From the NCBI GenBank assembly GCA_016717655.1, contig JADKFC010000001.1, positions 1 to 64,000 of the forward strand: a stretch of DNA of 64,000 bases, read 5' to 3'. A program made the translations under genes and the position numbers. Each line of letters begins with the position of its first letter. Within the stretch, counting starts at the first letter, position 1. The notes beneath the pieces are model-generated. The model did no database searches. It was not told the DNA's origin and saw only the letters and a list, made by a program, of their open reading frames with translations. Source of the stretch: Saprospiraceae bacterium. GTDB lineage: Bacteria; Bacteroidota; Bacteroidia; Chitinophagales; Saprospiraceae. Below, piece by piece: positions 6,488-16,281 of the stretch.

Positions 6488-9400
6488 ATGAGGAAAAACT
6501 TACATTTTCCGTGGCTGGTGCTCGCAGGTCTATTGTGTATATCAGCGCAACTTTTGGGGCAGGCCAACTTCACCATAAAAGGAGTGGTGACTGCCGGGGG
6601 TGAACCGGTGATTGGCGCCAATGTGGTCATTGCCAGTACTGCCTATGGCACTATTACCGATCTCGATGGCATGTATGAGTTGACCGGTAACCTTTCTGCC
6701 GGCAGCTATGTAGTCAACATCAGTTATGTGGGCTACCAAACCCTGTCTCAATCGGTAGAATTAAAAGAGGGCAAAAACAATTTGACAGTGGATGCCGGTC
6801 TGGAAGAAGATGCTTTGAAATTAGATGAAGTTGTAGTAACCGGATCCTCGCTCGCCAGCAAAAGAAGAGAGCTGGGAAATTCTGTAGGTACGGTTAGTGG
6901 TGATCAGCTGTCTAAATCAGGAACCGGCAACGCACTTACTGCATTGCAGGGTAGGGTAGCAGGGGCTAGAATTACTCAGACATCAGGAGATCCGGCAGGC
7001 TCTATCAACATCAACCTCAGAGGGGTCAACTCTATCTCAGGTGGGTCGGATCCGCTTTACATTATAGATGGGGTTATAGCTAGCAATAGCACTACCGCTG
7101 TAACTCAAACAGGGGTAAGTGCCGGTGAAGCCAACCTGGGAACGCCAAGGATGGCTGACCTCAATCCCAACGATATTGAAACCATCAACACCATCAATGG
7201 TGCTGCTGCTGCCGCCATCTACGGTTCCAGAGCGGCCAACGGAGTGGTACTCATCACAACCAAAAGAGGAAAGGCTGGTAAGCCGGTGATTACCGTTGGA
7301 TCCAGCATCAATATCAACCAATTGCGCAAGGAAGTGTACATATCTACCTATGGCAAACAATTTGGTTTTCCTGAGTTGAGACTCGGTAACATATCTACTA
7401 TATCCGCTGCCCAAAAGGCTGCCAATCCCAATGTTGTGACTAAAGAAGTAATCAGAGATGGTGCCAAATTTGATTTGGCTACCAACCTCGTGGATGTAAC
7501 CAGGTACGACTATCAGGATAACATTTTTCAGACTGCTTATGGAACTGACAATTTTGTCAATGTAAGTGGGGGTAGTGACAAATCCAGATACTTTGCGAGT
7601 GTGTCTTACATGAAAAATGGGGGCATTATCAAAAACACAGATTTCAGCAGGCTCAATCTTAGATTGAATCTCGATCAGCAACTGACCTCATGGGCTTCAT
7701 TGGCCGTGGGACTCAATGCCATCAACAGTAAAGCAAAAGAATTGCCAAGTGGTAACGTATTTTTTAGTCCTATCAATGGTATCAACATTACCAACAACAT
7801 TTGGGATGCTACTGCCCGAGATGCCAATGGCAATCTGAAAGCGGTAGAACCAACAAGGATCAATCCGCTTACCACTGTAGAGACTTTTGATTTCAACCAA
7901 AATGTAAACAGGGGTATCAGCAACATCAAACTAAGCTTGTTCCCACTGGAAGGTCTGAAACTGGACTTGATAGCCGGTCTTGATGCCTTCTCACAATCAG
8001 GAAATCAATACATACCGGTATATCCATACGCCAATGTAAACATCCTTTACTATGCCAATGGTTATGCTTCTTCTACTACCAACAATTCGTTGCAGTACAA
8101 TACAGATATGAACTTATCTTATGAGCGCACCTTTGGTAAGATTTCATCCAACACGGTGGTGGGTTATAGTTATCAAAATTCGAGGGTTGACTACCTTACC
8201 TCTTTTGGAGAAGCCATTGCCCCTGGAATCACTACCGTAAATGGTTCGGCCAACAGGCAGACATCTTATGCGAGAAGTCAATACTGGATCGATGGATATT
8301 TTCTTCAACAGACATTCGGATGGGATAACAAATTGTTCCTGACTGGAGCCGGAAGGGTAGATAACTCCTCTATTTTCAGTGCTGGTGTGCGCAACCAAAA
8401 ATACACCAAGGCCAGCATCAGTTTTGTGCCCTCTGACTTTGAGGCATACAAAGAAAGTGGCATTGCCGATGTCATGAACTCCATCAAGGTGAGAGCCTCT
8501 TTTGGAGAAGCCGGAGGGGTAGCAGCTATTGGTCCTTATGACAGGTACAACCTGATTTCATCTGTCAACTACCTTGGTAAAAACACCTATGTGCCCAATG
8601 CACAAATTGCCTTTGAAAACGTAGCTCCTGAGCGTACGCGCGAAGTGGAGGCAGGTTTGGATCTTGGATTTTTCAAAAACAAGCTGGCGCTGGGGCTTAC
8701 TGTTTATTCACAGCGCGTATTTGATCTTTTGGTCAACAGAGTGTTGGCTGCTTCTGAAGGAGGAACCAGCAGATTGGACAACGTTGGCGAAATGTCTAAC
8801 AAAGGATTTGAACTTAGTTTAAACTACAATGCTCTTAAGACTAAGGACCTCGAATGGAATATTTACGGTGTTTACAGCCGCAACAAAAACCTGGTGGAAA
8901 AACTGGGCTCACCCAGGGTAGCCATAACCAACGTGGCTGGTGCTCCGGTTTATCTGATCGAAGGACAGCCTGCGGGCGTGTTTTTTGGTACTTACTTTGC
9001 CACCAATGCAGATGGCAGCAGATTGTTGAATTCTTATGGTCTGGAACAAACAGAAAAGGGAACTCAGAAAACTTACGTTGCGGGTTCAGAAATTCCTGCT
9101 GGTTCGTATGTAGAGGGAGGGGTCATCTACACACCACAAAGAGATGCCAACGGTCAGCCAACTGGTACTGCTTTGAGCAAGATCATTGGCGATCCCAATC
9201 CTGACTTTACCATGTCAATTGGAACCAACTTTACCTGGAAAAAATTGACCTTCGGCTTCTTGCTGGATGGTGTTTATGGAGTAGATGTATTTAACGCTGA
9301 CAGAAGAACTCGTCAAGGCGTAGGAATTGGTGATTATTCAGAAAAAGAACTCAAGGGAGAGTTGCCAAGAGGTTACATACTTTCTATCTATCCGGTTGAA

Positions 9401-9658
9401 GAATGGAGGGTAGAAGATGGTTCATTTACCAAATTAAGAGAAGTATCTTTGGGCTATGAGCTGCCAGCCAACCTGATTCCTGGAGTTAGCAATATTCAGC
9501 TGACCCTTACCGGCAGAAACCTGGTATCTTTTGACAAATACGATGGCTACGATCCTGAAACCAATGCAGGGGGTGTATCTGACAGACTCAGGGGCATAGA
9601 TTTTGGTAACGTGCCTATACCGCGCACCATGCAATTTTCAGTAAGAGCAAGCTTTTGA
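6488..9658 (+). CDS. SusC/RagA-type TonB-linked outer membrane protein
   Basis: This 1056-residue outer-membrane transporter forms the barrel of a SusCD nutrient importer. A signal peptide (about 1-25, ending LLGQ) is followed by a carboxypeptidase-regulatory-like domain (about 28-115), the SusC linker LDEVVVTGSSLASKRRELG, and a plug domain (about 120-260) with NINLRGVNSISGGSDPLYIIDG and the AAAAAIYGSRAANGVVLITTK motif. A long TonB-dependent barrel ends in SVRASF, a typical aromatic C-terminus. The SusD partner follows after 14 nt, so the two form an operon with a terminator at 11049. No glycosidase, peptidase or sensor lies next to them, so the substrate cannot be named. Confidence 0.96.
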   Translation: MRKNLHFPWLVLAGLLCISAQLLGQANFTIKGVVTAGGEPVIGANVVIASTAYGTITDLDGMYELTGNLSAGSYVVNISYVGYQTLSQSVELKEGKNNLTVDAGLEEDALKLDEVVVTGSSLASKRRELGNSVGTVSGDQLSKSGTGNALTALQGRVAGARITQTSGDPAGSININLRGVNSISGGSDPLYIIDGVIASNSTTAVTQTGVSAGEANLGTPRMADLNPNDIETINTINGAAAAAIYGSRAANGVVLITTKRGKAGKPVITVGSSININQLRKEVYISTYGKQFGFPELRLGNISTISAAQKAANPNVVTKEVIRDGAKFDLATNLVDVTRYDYQDNIFQTAYGTDNFVNVSGGSDKSRYFASVSYMKNGGIIKNTDFSRLNLRLNLDQQLTSWASLAVGLNAINSKAKELPSGNVFFSPINGINITNNIWDATARDANGNLKAVEPTRINPLTTVETFDFNQNVNRGISNIKLSLFPLEGLKLDLIAGLDAFSQSGNQYIPVYPYANVNILYYANGYASSTTNNSLQYNTDMNLSYERTFGKISSNTVVGYSYQNSRVDYLTSFGEAIAPGITTVNGSANRQTSYARSQYWIDGYFLQQTFGWDNKLFLTGAGRVDNSSIFSAGVRNQKYTKASISFVPSDFEAYKESGIADVMNSIKVRASFGEAGGVAAIGPYDRYNLISSVNYLGKNTYVPNAQIAFENVAPERTREVEAGLDLGFFKNKLALGLTVYSQRVFDLLVNRVLAASEGGTSRLDNVGEMSNKGFELSLNYNALKTKDLEWNIYGVYSRNKNLVEKLGSPRVAITNVAGAPVYLIEGQPAGVFFGTYFATNADGSRLLNSYGLEQTEKGTQKTYVAGSEIPAGSYVEGGVIYTPQRDANGQPTGTALSKIIGDPNPDFTMSIGTNFTWKKLTFGFLLDGVYGVDVFNADRRTRQGVGIGDYSEKELKGELPRGYILSIYPVEEWRVEDGSFTKLREVSLGYELPANLIPGVSNIQLTLTGRNLVSFDKYDGYDPETNAGGVSDRLRGIDFGNVPIPRTMQFSVRASF

Positions 9659-9672
9659 TTCATCAACACTAA

Positions 9673-10977
9673 ATGAGAAAAATGAAAACAATCATAAAAA
9701 ACAAACTACTCATCCTGGCAGCCGGAGCCTTGTTATGGACTTCGTGCAGCAAAGATGAATACCTCAACCCCAGCCAGGCATCCGTTGAATCGGCAGTCAA
9801 AGACTTAAATGGTTTGATTGCCCTTGCCAACGGCTTGCAACAGAAGTATTCCGTAGCAAGGACTTCTCCTATTTATTCTACCATTACAGCAAGTGGACTT
9901 TCCACAGGTGAATTGCTCGTACTCAATGCAGGTAATACCGATGAAGCTAACCTTCAGGCAGGAAAGGCCAACGTGCTTGGCAACAACGCTGTGGTCTCCA
10001 GACTATGGGAGCAGAGCCATTTGATCAAAGCCAATGCAGATATCATCATCAAAGGCGCTGCTGCTGTGGGTGATGAAGGAGCAAGAAATGCGTTGATTTG
10101 TTATGCCAATTTATACAAAGGCCTTGCCCTTGTGCAATTAGGAACCTATTGGGAACAAGCTCCGATTTTAATTGCCAAAAATGCTAGCTTTTCACCCAGA
10201 ACTGAAGTTTTAGGAGAGGCCATAAAACTTTTTGAAGCGGGTGCCGCAGCAGCAACCACTGCCAAGTTTGATGCCAAATACCAAAAGGAGATTGATTTTG
10301 CCAGTGCCTTCCAGGCCATGTTGGCCCGTACTTATCTGATGTTGGGTGATTTCGACAAGTCGGCTACGGCTGCTTCTAAGGTCGACCTGACTAAAAAATC
10401 AGACCTGTCTTACGACGATGTGGCCAGAAACCCCATCTTTGAAGTTCATTATTCCAATATCAATGTTTGTGAGCCAATCGATGCCAATCTGGGACTGAGT
10501 GGCGCTTTGACTCCCAATGATGCAGATGGCAGGGTATTGTTTTATCTGAAATCCAAAACCTTTACCAACACCGCTAATGAAGGCAAGGGCTTTTTCACCA
10601 AGTTCAGTGATAAAATTCCACTGTATTTGCCGGGTGAAATCATGTTGATCAAGGCTGAATGTGCGGCTCGTAAAAATGATCTTGTTACTGCAGTAACAGA
10701 GTTGAACAACGTGCTCACCAAAAGTGCAGATATCTACGGTGTAAATGCCAACCTTCCGGCTTATGGTGGGCCGGTTACCCAGGCAGATGTGCTCCAGGAA
10801 ATCTATCGCAATCGTTGCATTGAATTGTATAATTCAGGTCTGAAACTGGAAGACAGCAGAAGATTTGGCAGACCTGGTCCTAATGATGCAGGTGCAGAGA
10901 GAAGCAGGAATTTTTATCCTTATCCTACCACGGAAAGGGACAACAATCCCAATACACCTGCGGATCCTACTATCTAA
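9673..10977 (+). CDS. SusD/RagB-family lipoprotein
   Basis: This is the surface-exposed lid of the SusCD importer, capturing substrate above the SusC barrel. The 434-residue protein has a lipoprotein signal peptide with the lipobox ending in C25 (LLWTSC, then SKDEYLNPSQ). The helical TPR-like SusD fold continues to QEIYRNRCIELYNSGLKLEDSRRFG near the C-terminus, a conserved SusD block. It starts 14 nt after the SusC stop; an ATG at 9682 (MKTIIKN) is an alternative start. It is a compact variant of the family (SusD proteins often reach 500-600 residues). The substrate is unknown. Confidence 0.93.
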   Translation: MRKMKTIIKNKLLILAAGALLWTSCSKDEYLNPSQASVESAVKDLNGLIALANGLQQKYSVARTSPIYSTITASGLSTGELLVLNAGNTDEANLQAGKANVLGNNAVVSRLWEQSHLIKANADIIIKGAAAVGDEGARNALICYANLYKGLALVQLGTYWEQAPILIAKNASFSPRTEVLGEAIKLFEAGAAAATTAKFDAKYQKEIDFASAFQAMLARTYLMLGDFDKSATAASKVDLTKKSDLSYDDVARNPIFEVHYSNINVCEPIDANLGLSGALTPNDADGRVLFYLKSKTFTNTANEGKGFFTKFSDKIPLYLPGEIMLIKAECAARKNDLVTAVTELNNVLTKSADIYGVNANLPAYGGPVTQADVLQEIYRNRCIELYNSGLKLEDSRRFGRPGPNDAGAERSRNFYPYPTTERDNNPNTPADPTI

Positions 10978-11048
10978 TGTAAGGACTTAGGGTAAATACT
11001 ACCCTGGCTTACATCACATATCAGAATTCAAAACCTTTTGATTTTTTT

Positions 11049-11076
11049 GGGGGAGGCAATAGCTTCCCCCTTTTTT
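11049..11076 (+). terminator. Rho-independent terminator of the SusCD operon
   Basis: The stem GGGGGAGGC (11049-11057) / GCTTCCCCC (11062-11070) has one G-U pair and is followed by TTTTTT. It lies 70 nt after the SusD stop and just before the end of the convergent hydrolase gene. Confidence 0.85.
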
Positions 11077-12378
11077 ATTGGCCTGTCCAAATTATTTTGC
11101 CGGCGAGACTGCTCTTGTTGACGGTCATTGCAGATAGCAAATAACAGCCGTTCGACAAATCTGATAAATTCACGGCCTCACCGCCGTAAGACGCCTTAAC
11201 TAATTTGCCCATGGCATCCAAGACCCGAACCTCAGCAATATTTTGGGTTGAGGAAAAAGTCAGGTCAGAACCAATGACTTCAAACCAGGTATGATTAACA
11301 TCAGTGGCATCCTTTATGGCCGTGGTTTTGGTCATTATTTTAGATAGTTTACTCCATAACAAGGCATCGAAAACAATGGGCACTGCCACATCTTCATCGG
11401 TAGCTTTGTCTCCCATGCGCACCACCACCAGGTTCTGGCTGGGAACGATGTAGAGTTTTTGATCATTTTTGCCAAGGGCTGCAAACATGTCGGCGGGGCA
11501 GTAGTAACGAGTGGGCCGGGGAAAACAAATTGAGAGCCAGGCAGCATAAAACTGGCTTTTCCATTGAGCCACCACAAATAGCCATATGACTGGTTGAGGT
11601 TTTGGGATGTCTGCGACATGGCATTAACATAATCGGGATTATTAATAACATCAACCCCTGCCCAGCTTCCCTTTCTGAGGACCAGCAGGCCAAATCTGGC
11701 CATGACCCTGGCCGTGCTGTAAAATACATTGTTGTAATTGGACTGGACATACAAGCCATTGATGCCGGTCTTGTCGCTTAGTCTTGATTTGACGTAAGCA
11801 TTGAGATTTTGTCCGGTGGCTCCTTCAATGACGCCATCCAGCAAGGTATAGGGACTGTTGTGATATGCCCATCGGCTGCCAGGGGCTACCAGGCATTCCA
11901 GGCATTCCGGATTGGTGCACTCAAAGCTGGCGTTGTCGTTGAGCCCGGTAGTCATGGTGATTTGATTTTGAATGGTAATCTTGCTTTCTTCCGCTGCCGT
12001 ACAGGAAGTCCAGCCAACACCCAGATATTTTGAGCTAGGGTCGGTCAGTTTCAATTTTCCATCTGCCTGGGCACAGGCAACCATGACACTGGTAAGCGAT
12101 TTACCCGCACTGGCCCAATACCAGGGCTTGCTGGCGTTGTGGTCATTGAAATAATATTCCAAAACTATTTTGCCATCTTTCAACACCATAAATGCTTTGG
12201 TGTCGGTAGTATCGAGAAATAAGCGGAGGTCTTGCAACAGGGTTGTATCCCAGCCCAGGGCATGAGCATCGGAGGTCTGCCAGACAGAGCCGGTAATGGG
12301 GGGATAATACAGGTTTTGGGCATGAGACAGGGCTCCGCAAATGACGAGAGTCAGGGTAAAACACAAAGATCGCAACAT
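11075..12378 (-). CDS. Secreted beta-lactamase-fold serine hydrolase, T9SS cargo (frameshifted)
   Basis: A signal peptide (about 1-20, ending SHAQ) leads into a class C beta-lactamase/penicillin-binding fold with the SxxK nucleophile in ASAGKSLTS and a YxN motif in WAYHNSPY. The frame holds to GSQFVFPGPL and then slips. The next frame gives the expected continuation (PADMFAALGKNDQKLY, IVPSQNLVVVRMGD) and a T9SS-type C-terminal domain (VRVLDAMGKLVKA to the end). One base missing in the G run at 11495-11498 (C run in the gene sense) accounts for this; corrected length is 434 residues. Family members are esterases, peptidases or amidases, so the substrate is open. A sequencing indel is the likeliest cause of the break. 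Confidence 0.85.
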
Positions 12379-12689
12379 GGTGGAATTTTTACTTTGACCA
12401 AAGATCGGCTTTAGGGTTTATCCGATGTCCAAAATTATAGGCATTATTTTATTAAGAACCTTAGGTTTGAGTACTGTAAACGATGAGCAAAATATAATTT
12501 GGTAGCTTTTTGCCAAAATGTCGAAATAAATGATGGTTTTGTGGTTTTTATTTAGACCATTTCGAAATTAAATTCTTCGAGGATCAAAAGAAGGAATTGG
12601 GGTAAAATCTTAGAAATAACTGCTGTACAATGATTATTTTTGCTGACCTGTGACCAAGGTTGCAGAGCTAGAACTTCAATATCAATTGT
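12379..12689. other. Divergent intergenic region
   Basis: 311 bases separate the divergent hydrolase and oxidoreductase genes. The near-palindrome CTTTGACCAAAG sits about 15 nt upstream of the hydrolase start. I see no gene or convincing TAnnTTTG element for the oxidoreductase operon. Confidence 0.4.
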
Positions 12690-14474
12690 ATGGATGTCAC
12701 CAATGTAAACAACCCGGAATACTACCACAAAGTGGTGGATTGTCAGTATGCGTGTCCGGCACACACACCTGTACCGGAGTACATCAGATTAATAGCAGCC
12801 GGTAAATATACGGAGGCCTACATGGTCAACTGGGAATCCAATGTTTTTCCCGGGGTACTGGGCAGGACCTGCGACCGGCCATGTGAGCCGGCGTGCAGAA
12901 GGGGTAGGGTAGAAGAAGAACCCGTTGCCATTTGCAGGTTAAAGAGGGTGGCGGCCGACCACAAGGGCAGCATCAAACACCTTATGCCGGCAATACCCGA
13001 CCAAAAAAATGGCAAAAGAGTGGCCCTGATAGGCGGTGGACCGGCTTCACTAACGGTGGCAAGAGACCTGGCACCACTGGGATACGATGTTGATCTTTAT
13101 GATGACCAGCAGAAAGGTGGCGGAATGATGCGCAGCCAGATTCCCTCTTTTAGGTTGCCGGCCGAAGTATTGGACGAAGAAGTAAATCAAATTACAGACC
13201 TGGGCATCAAAACCCATTTTAATACCCGGGTGGAAAGCCTGAGAGAGGTGATGGCCAAGGGCTATGATGCCGTATTTGTAGGCACAGGGGCACCAAAGGG
13301 CAAAGACCTGGAGATGCCGGGCAGGCACGATGCCAGTGGACATATCCACATAGGCATTCAGTGGTTGGCCAGTGTAGCCTTTGAACACATCCACACCATC
13401 GGTAAAAAAGTGATTGTATTGGGTGGTGGTAATACGGCCATGGATTGTTGTCGAACTGCCAGGAGGCTGGGAGGAGAAGAAGTAAAAGTAGTAGTGCGCA
13501 GTCCTTTTGCAGAGATGAAGGCATCACCTTGGGAAAAGGAAGATGCTATGCACGAAGATATTCCTATCATTGACAATCATGTTCCCAAACAGTTTGTCAT
13601 AGAAGATGGAAAGATGAAGGGGGTCTTATTTGAAAAAGTAAGCCCTGTTTATGAAGATGGCAAAAGAAAGCTAAAACCCACCGGGGAACCCGATGTTTTG
13701 ATCGAAGCAGATGATGTTTTGATTGCCATCGGACAAGAGAACACCTTTCCCTGGATAGAAAGAGATTTGGGACTGGAATTTGACCAGTGGGGAATGCCGG
13801 TAATCAATCCAGTTAATTTTGCGTCCACCTTGCCGGGTGTATTTTTTGGCGGTGATGCTGCCCTGGGGCCTAAAAACATTATTACGGCAGTAGCCCAAGG
13901 CCATGAAGCTGCCATCTCCATAGATTTGTATTGCCAGGGTAAAGACCTGAGCCAGCGCCTGGAGCCCAGGACAAAGATACAAAGCACCAAGATGGGCATC
14001 CATGAATGGAGTTATGACAATGGTGTTGCTGCCGACCTGCGGTATGCTGTGCCACAGGCCGACAAAGAAGAAACCCTGAGAGACAGGAAAAAAGAAGTGG
14101 AACTGGGCTTCGACCTCAAAACTGCTTTCCGCGAAGCGCAACGTTGTTTTAACTGCGATGTTCAGACCGTATTCACGGATAATAAATGTATAGAGTGTGA
14201 TGCCTGTATGGATATTTGTCCTACATCGTGTATCACCTTTACCAACAACGAAGAAGAGGAGTCGGTATTGAGACAAAAACTATTGGTACCTGCGCTCAAT
14301 ATGGAGCAGGATTTATTGGTTTCAGGACCACTGAAAACCGGAAGGGTTATGGTTAAAGACGAAGATGTATGCCTGCACTGCGGTTTGTGCGCTGAGCGTT
14401 GTCCAACCGCTGCATGGGATATGCAGAAATATTTATATAATACCGCAAAAGCGGGTCATCACTGTTACGTATGA
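12690..14474 (+). CDS. GltD-like FAD/Fe-S oxidoreductase, 2-oxoacid oxidoreductase operon
   Basis: The 594-residue flavoprotein resembles the small subunit of glutamate synthase. The N-terminal cysteine cluster (DCQYACPAHTPVPEYI, then CDRPCEPACRRG) would hold Fe-S centres. An FAD-binding GGGPASLTVARDL (about 110-125) and an NAD(P)-binding VLGGGNTAMDCCRTA (about 245) follow. The C-terminus adds a two-cluster ferredoxin domain (CIECDACMDICPTSC and CLHCGLCAERCP). It ends in an ATGA overlap with the next gene (14471), which implies translational coupling. I infer that it passes electrons between the oxidoreductase and NAD(P)H or ferredoxin. It is not glutamate synthase itself, since no gltB lies nearby. 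Confidence 0.9.
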   Translation: MDVTNVNNPEYYHKVVDCQYACPAHTPVPEYIRLIAAGKYTEAYMVNWESNVFPGVLGRTCDRPCEPACRRGRVEEEPVAICRLKRVAADHKGSIKHLMPAIPDQKNGKRVALIGGGPASLTVARDLAPLGYDVDLYDDQQKGGGMMRSQIPSFRLPAEVLDEEVNQITDLGIKTHFNTRVESLREVMAKGYDAVFVGTGAPKGKDLEMPGRHDASGHIHIGIQWLASVAFEHIHTIGKKVIVLGGGNTAMDCCRTARRLGGEEVKVVVRSPFAEMKASPWEKEDAMHEDIPIIDNHVPKQFVIEDGKMKGVLFEKVSPVYEDGKRKLKPTGEPDVLIEADDVLIAIGQENTFPWIERDLGLEFDQWGMPVINPVNFASTLPGVFFGGDAALGPKNIITAVAQGHEAAISIDLYCQGKDLSQRLEPRTKIQSTKMGIHEWSYDNGVAADLRYAVPQADKEETLRDRKKEVELGFDLKTAFREAQRCFNCDVQTVFTDNKCIECDACMDICPTSCITFTNNEEEESVLRQKLLVPALNMEQDLLVSGPLKTGRVMVKDEDVCLHCGLCAERCPTAAWDMQKYLYNTAKAGHHCYV

Positions 14475-16270
14475 GTGGAGTAAATGATTTTGTAATACGA
14501 TTTGCCAACGTAAATGGAACGGGTTCGGCGAGTGCCAATTTTTTATTTGCCAAAACCGTGTTCCGAATGGGCGTACCTGTGGTACCCAAAAATATTTTCC
14601 CGTCTAATATACAAGGCTTACCTACCTGGTATGAGGTAAGGGTAAGTGAGAAGGGGTATTTGGGCAGAAGAGATGGAATCGACTTTATGGTGGCCATCAA
14701 TCCACAATCATTTAAAAAAGATGTGGCATCTGTAAAATCAGGTGGCTTTTTTATGTACGACAGCACCAAGGTCTTGCATGAAGAATTTATCAGACCCGAC
14801 ATCCATTACATTGGGGTGCCGATGATGGAGATTTGCAACCAGGAATTTACCGACGCCAGACAGCGACAGTTGTTTAAAAACATTGTGTATGTTGGTGCAT
14901 TGGCTAGTTTGCTGAAGCTCGATTTTTCGGTTATCGAACAATTGTTTGCCGAGCAATTTAAAGGCAAAGAAAAACTAATAGCGCCCAACATCAAGGCCCT
15001 CTATCTGGGAGCCGATTTTATTTCTAAAAACATTACTTCCTATCCTTCCTTTTATGTGGAAAGAAGAGATTTGGTAGGAGACAGGATCCTGGTTGACGGC
15101 AATACCGCTGCCGGACTTGGAGCTGTGTATGGTGGCGCCAGTGTAGTAAGCTGGTATCCCATTACACCTTCTACCTCGCTGGTGGGTGCTTTTGAAGATT
15201 TTGCCAAAGAACTAAGGGTGGATGGCGAAACCGGTAAAAACAATTTCAGCATTGTACAGGCCGAAGACGAGTTGGCTGCCATCGGCATGGTCATGGGGGC
15301 CAGCTGGAATGGGGCGCGCTCTTTTACGGCTACCAGTGGTCCGGGTGTTTCATTGATGAATGAATTTTTGGGACTCGCCTATTTTTCTGAAGTTCCTATT
15401 GTTTTGGTCGACGTGCAAAGGGCAGGGCCTTCAACCGGAATGCCAACGCGTACCCAGCAATCGGATATCCTGGAAGCAGCCTATGCATCGCACGGAGATA
15501 CTAAACACGTATTGTTATTTCCTTCTACACCTGAAGAGTGTTTTCACTTTATGTCGGAAGCATTTGATCTGGCCGAGGGCTTGCAAACCCCTGTCTTGAT
15601 GATGTCGGATCTCGACCTTGGAATGAATGATCACATGTCAGCTCCTTTTAAATGGGATGACGAAAAAAAATACCAACGCGGCAAGGTACTCAATGCCGAA
15701 GAGCTGGAGAAGGTAAAAGACTGGGGCAGGTATAAAGATGTGGACGAAGATGGCGTACCTTATCGCACCTTGCCGGGCAGCCATCCTACCAAAGGTGCCT
15801 ATTTTACCAGGGGATCTTCGCACGATGAGTATGCCCGATATACCGAAGATTCAGATACCTATGTCAGGATCATGGAACGGTTGGTGAAAAAAATGGAAAC
15901 CGCCAAAAGTAAGGTGCCGGCTCCTGAAATTCACGATGGCGGCAATGCCATGGGCATCCTTTATTATGGTACATCAGCCCATGCATGCGAAGAAGCCAAA
16001 GATTTGCTGGCAGAAGCGGGTACCAAGGTAGATAGCATGCGCATCAAGGCCTTTCCTTTTAATGAAGAAGTGAGGGCTTTTATCGAACGCCACGATCAGG
16101 TTTTTGTGGTAGAACAAAACCGCGATGCCCAGTTGCGCACCCTGTTGATCAACGAAATGGATTTGAATCCGGCCAAGTTGACAAGGGTCTTACATTATGA
16201 CGGAACCCCCATCAGTGCAGATGTAGTGTTGCAGGGAATGCTGTCCAATTTTAAATCACAAAGTCATTAA
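14471..16270 (+). CDS. korA: 2-oxoacid:ferredoxin oxidoreductase, fused gamma-alpha subunit
   Basis: The 599-residue protein fuses a gamma domain (about 1-200; VNGTGSASANFLFAKTVF) to an alpha/pyrimidine-binding domain (about 205-590; DGNTAAGLGAVYGGASVV, SWYPITPSTSLVGAFE, ATSGPGVSLMNEFLGLAYF). With the beta subunit downstream it forms a CoA-dependent 2-oxoacid oxidoreductase, most likely acting on 2-oxoglutarate because of the alpha/beta-type subunit split and the GltD-like third gene. Pyruvate or branched-chain oxoacids cannot be excluded from sequence alone. It overlaps the preceding gene by 4 nt and is followed after 11 nt by the beta subunit. Confidence 0.92.
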   Translation: MSGVNDFVIRFANVNGTGSASANFLFAKTVFRMGVPVVPKNIFPSNIQGLPTWYEVRVSEKGYLGRRDGIDFMVAINPQSFKKDVASVKSGGFFMYDSTKVLHEEFIRPDIHYIGVPMMEICNQEFTDARQRQLFKNIVYVGALASLLKLDFSVIEQLFAEQFKGKEKLIAPNIKALYLGADFISKNITSYPSFYVERRDLVGDRILVDGNTAAGLGAVYGGASVVSWYPITPSTSLVGAFEDFAKELRVDGETGKNNFSIVQAEDELAAIGMVMGASWNGARSFTATSGPGVSLMNEFLGLAYFSEVPIVLVDVQRAGPSTGMPTRTQQSDILEAAYASHGDTKHVLLFPSTPEECFHFMSEAFDLAEGLQTPVLMMSDLDLGMNDHMSAPFKWDDEKKYQRGKVLNAEELEKVKDWGRYKDVDEDGVPYRTLPGSHPTKGAYFTRGSSHDEYARYTEDSDTYVRIMERLVKKMETAKSKVPAPEIHDGGNAMGILYYGTSAHACEEAKDLLAEAGTKVDSMRIKAFPFNEEVRAFIERHDQVFVVEQNRDAQLRTLLINEMDLNPAKLTRVLHYDGTPISADVVLQGMLSNFKSQSH

Positions 16271-16281
16271 ATTTCGGTTAT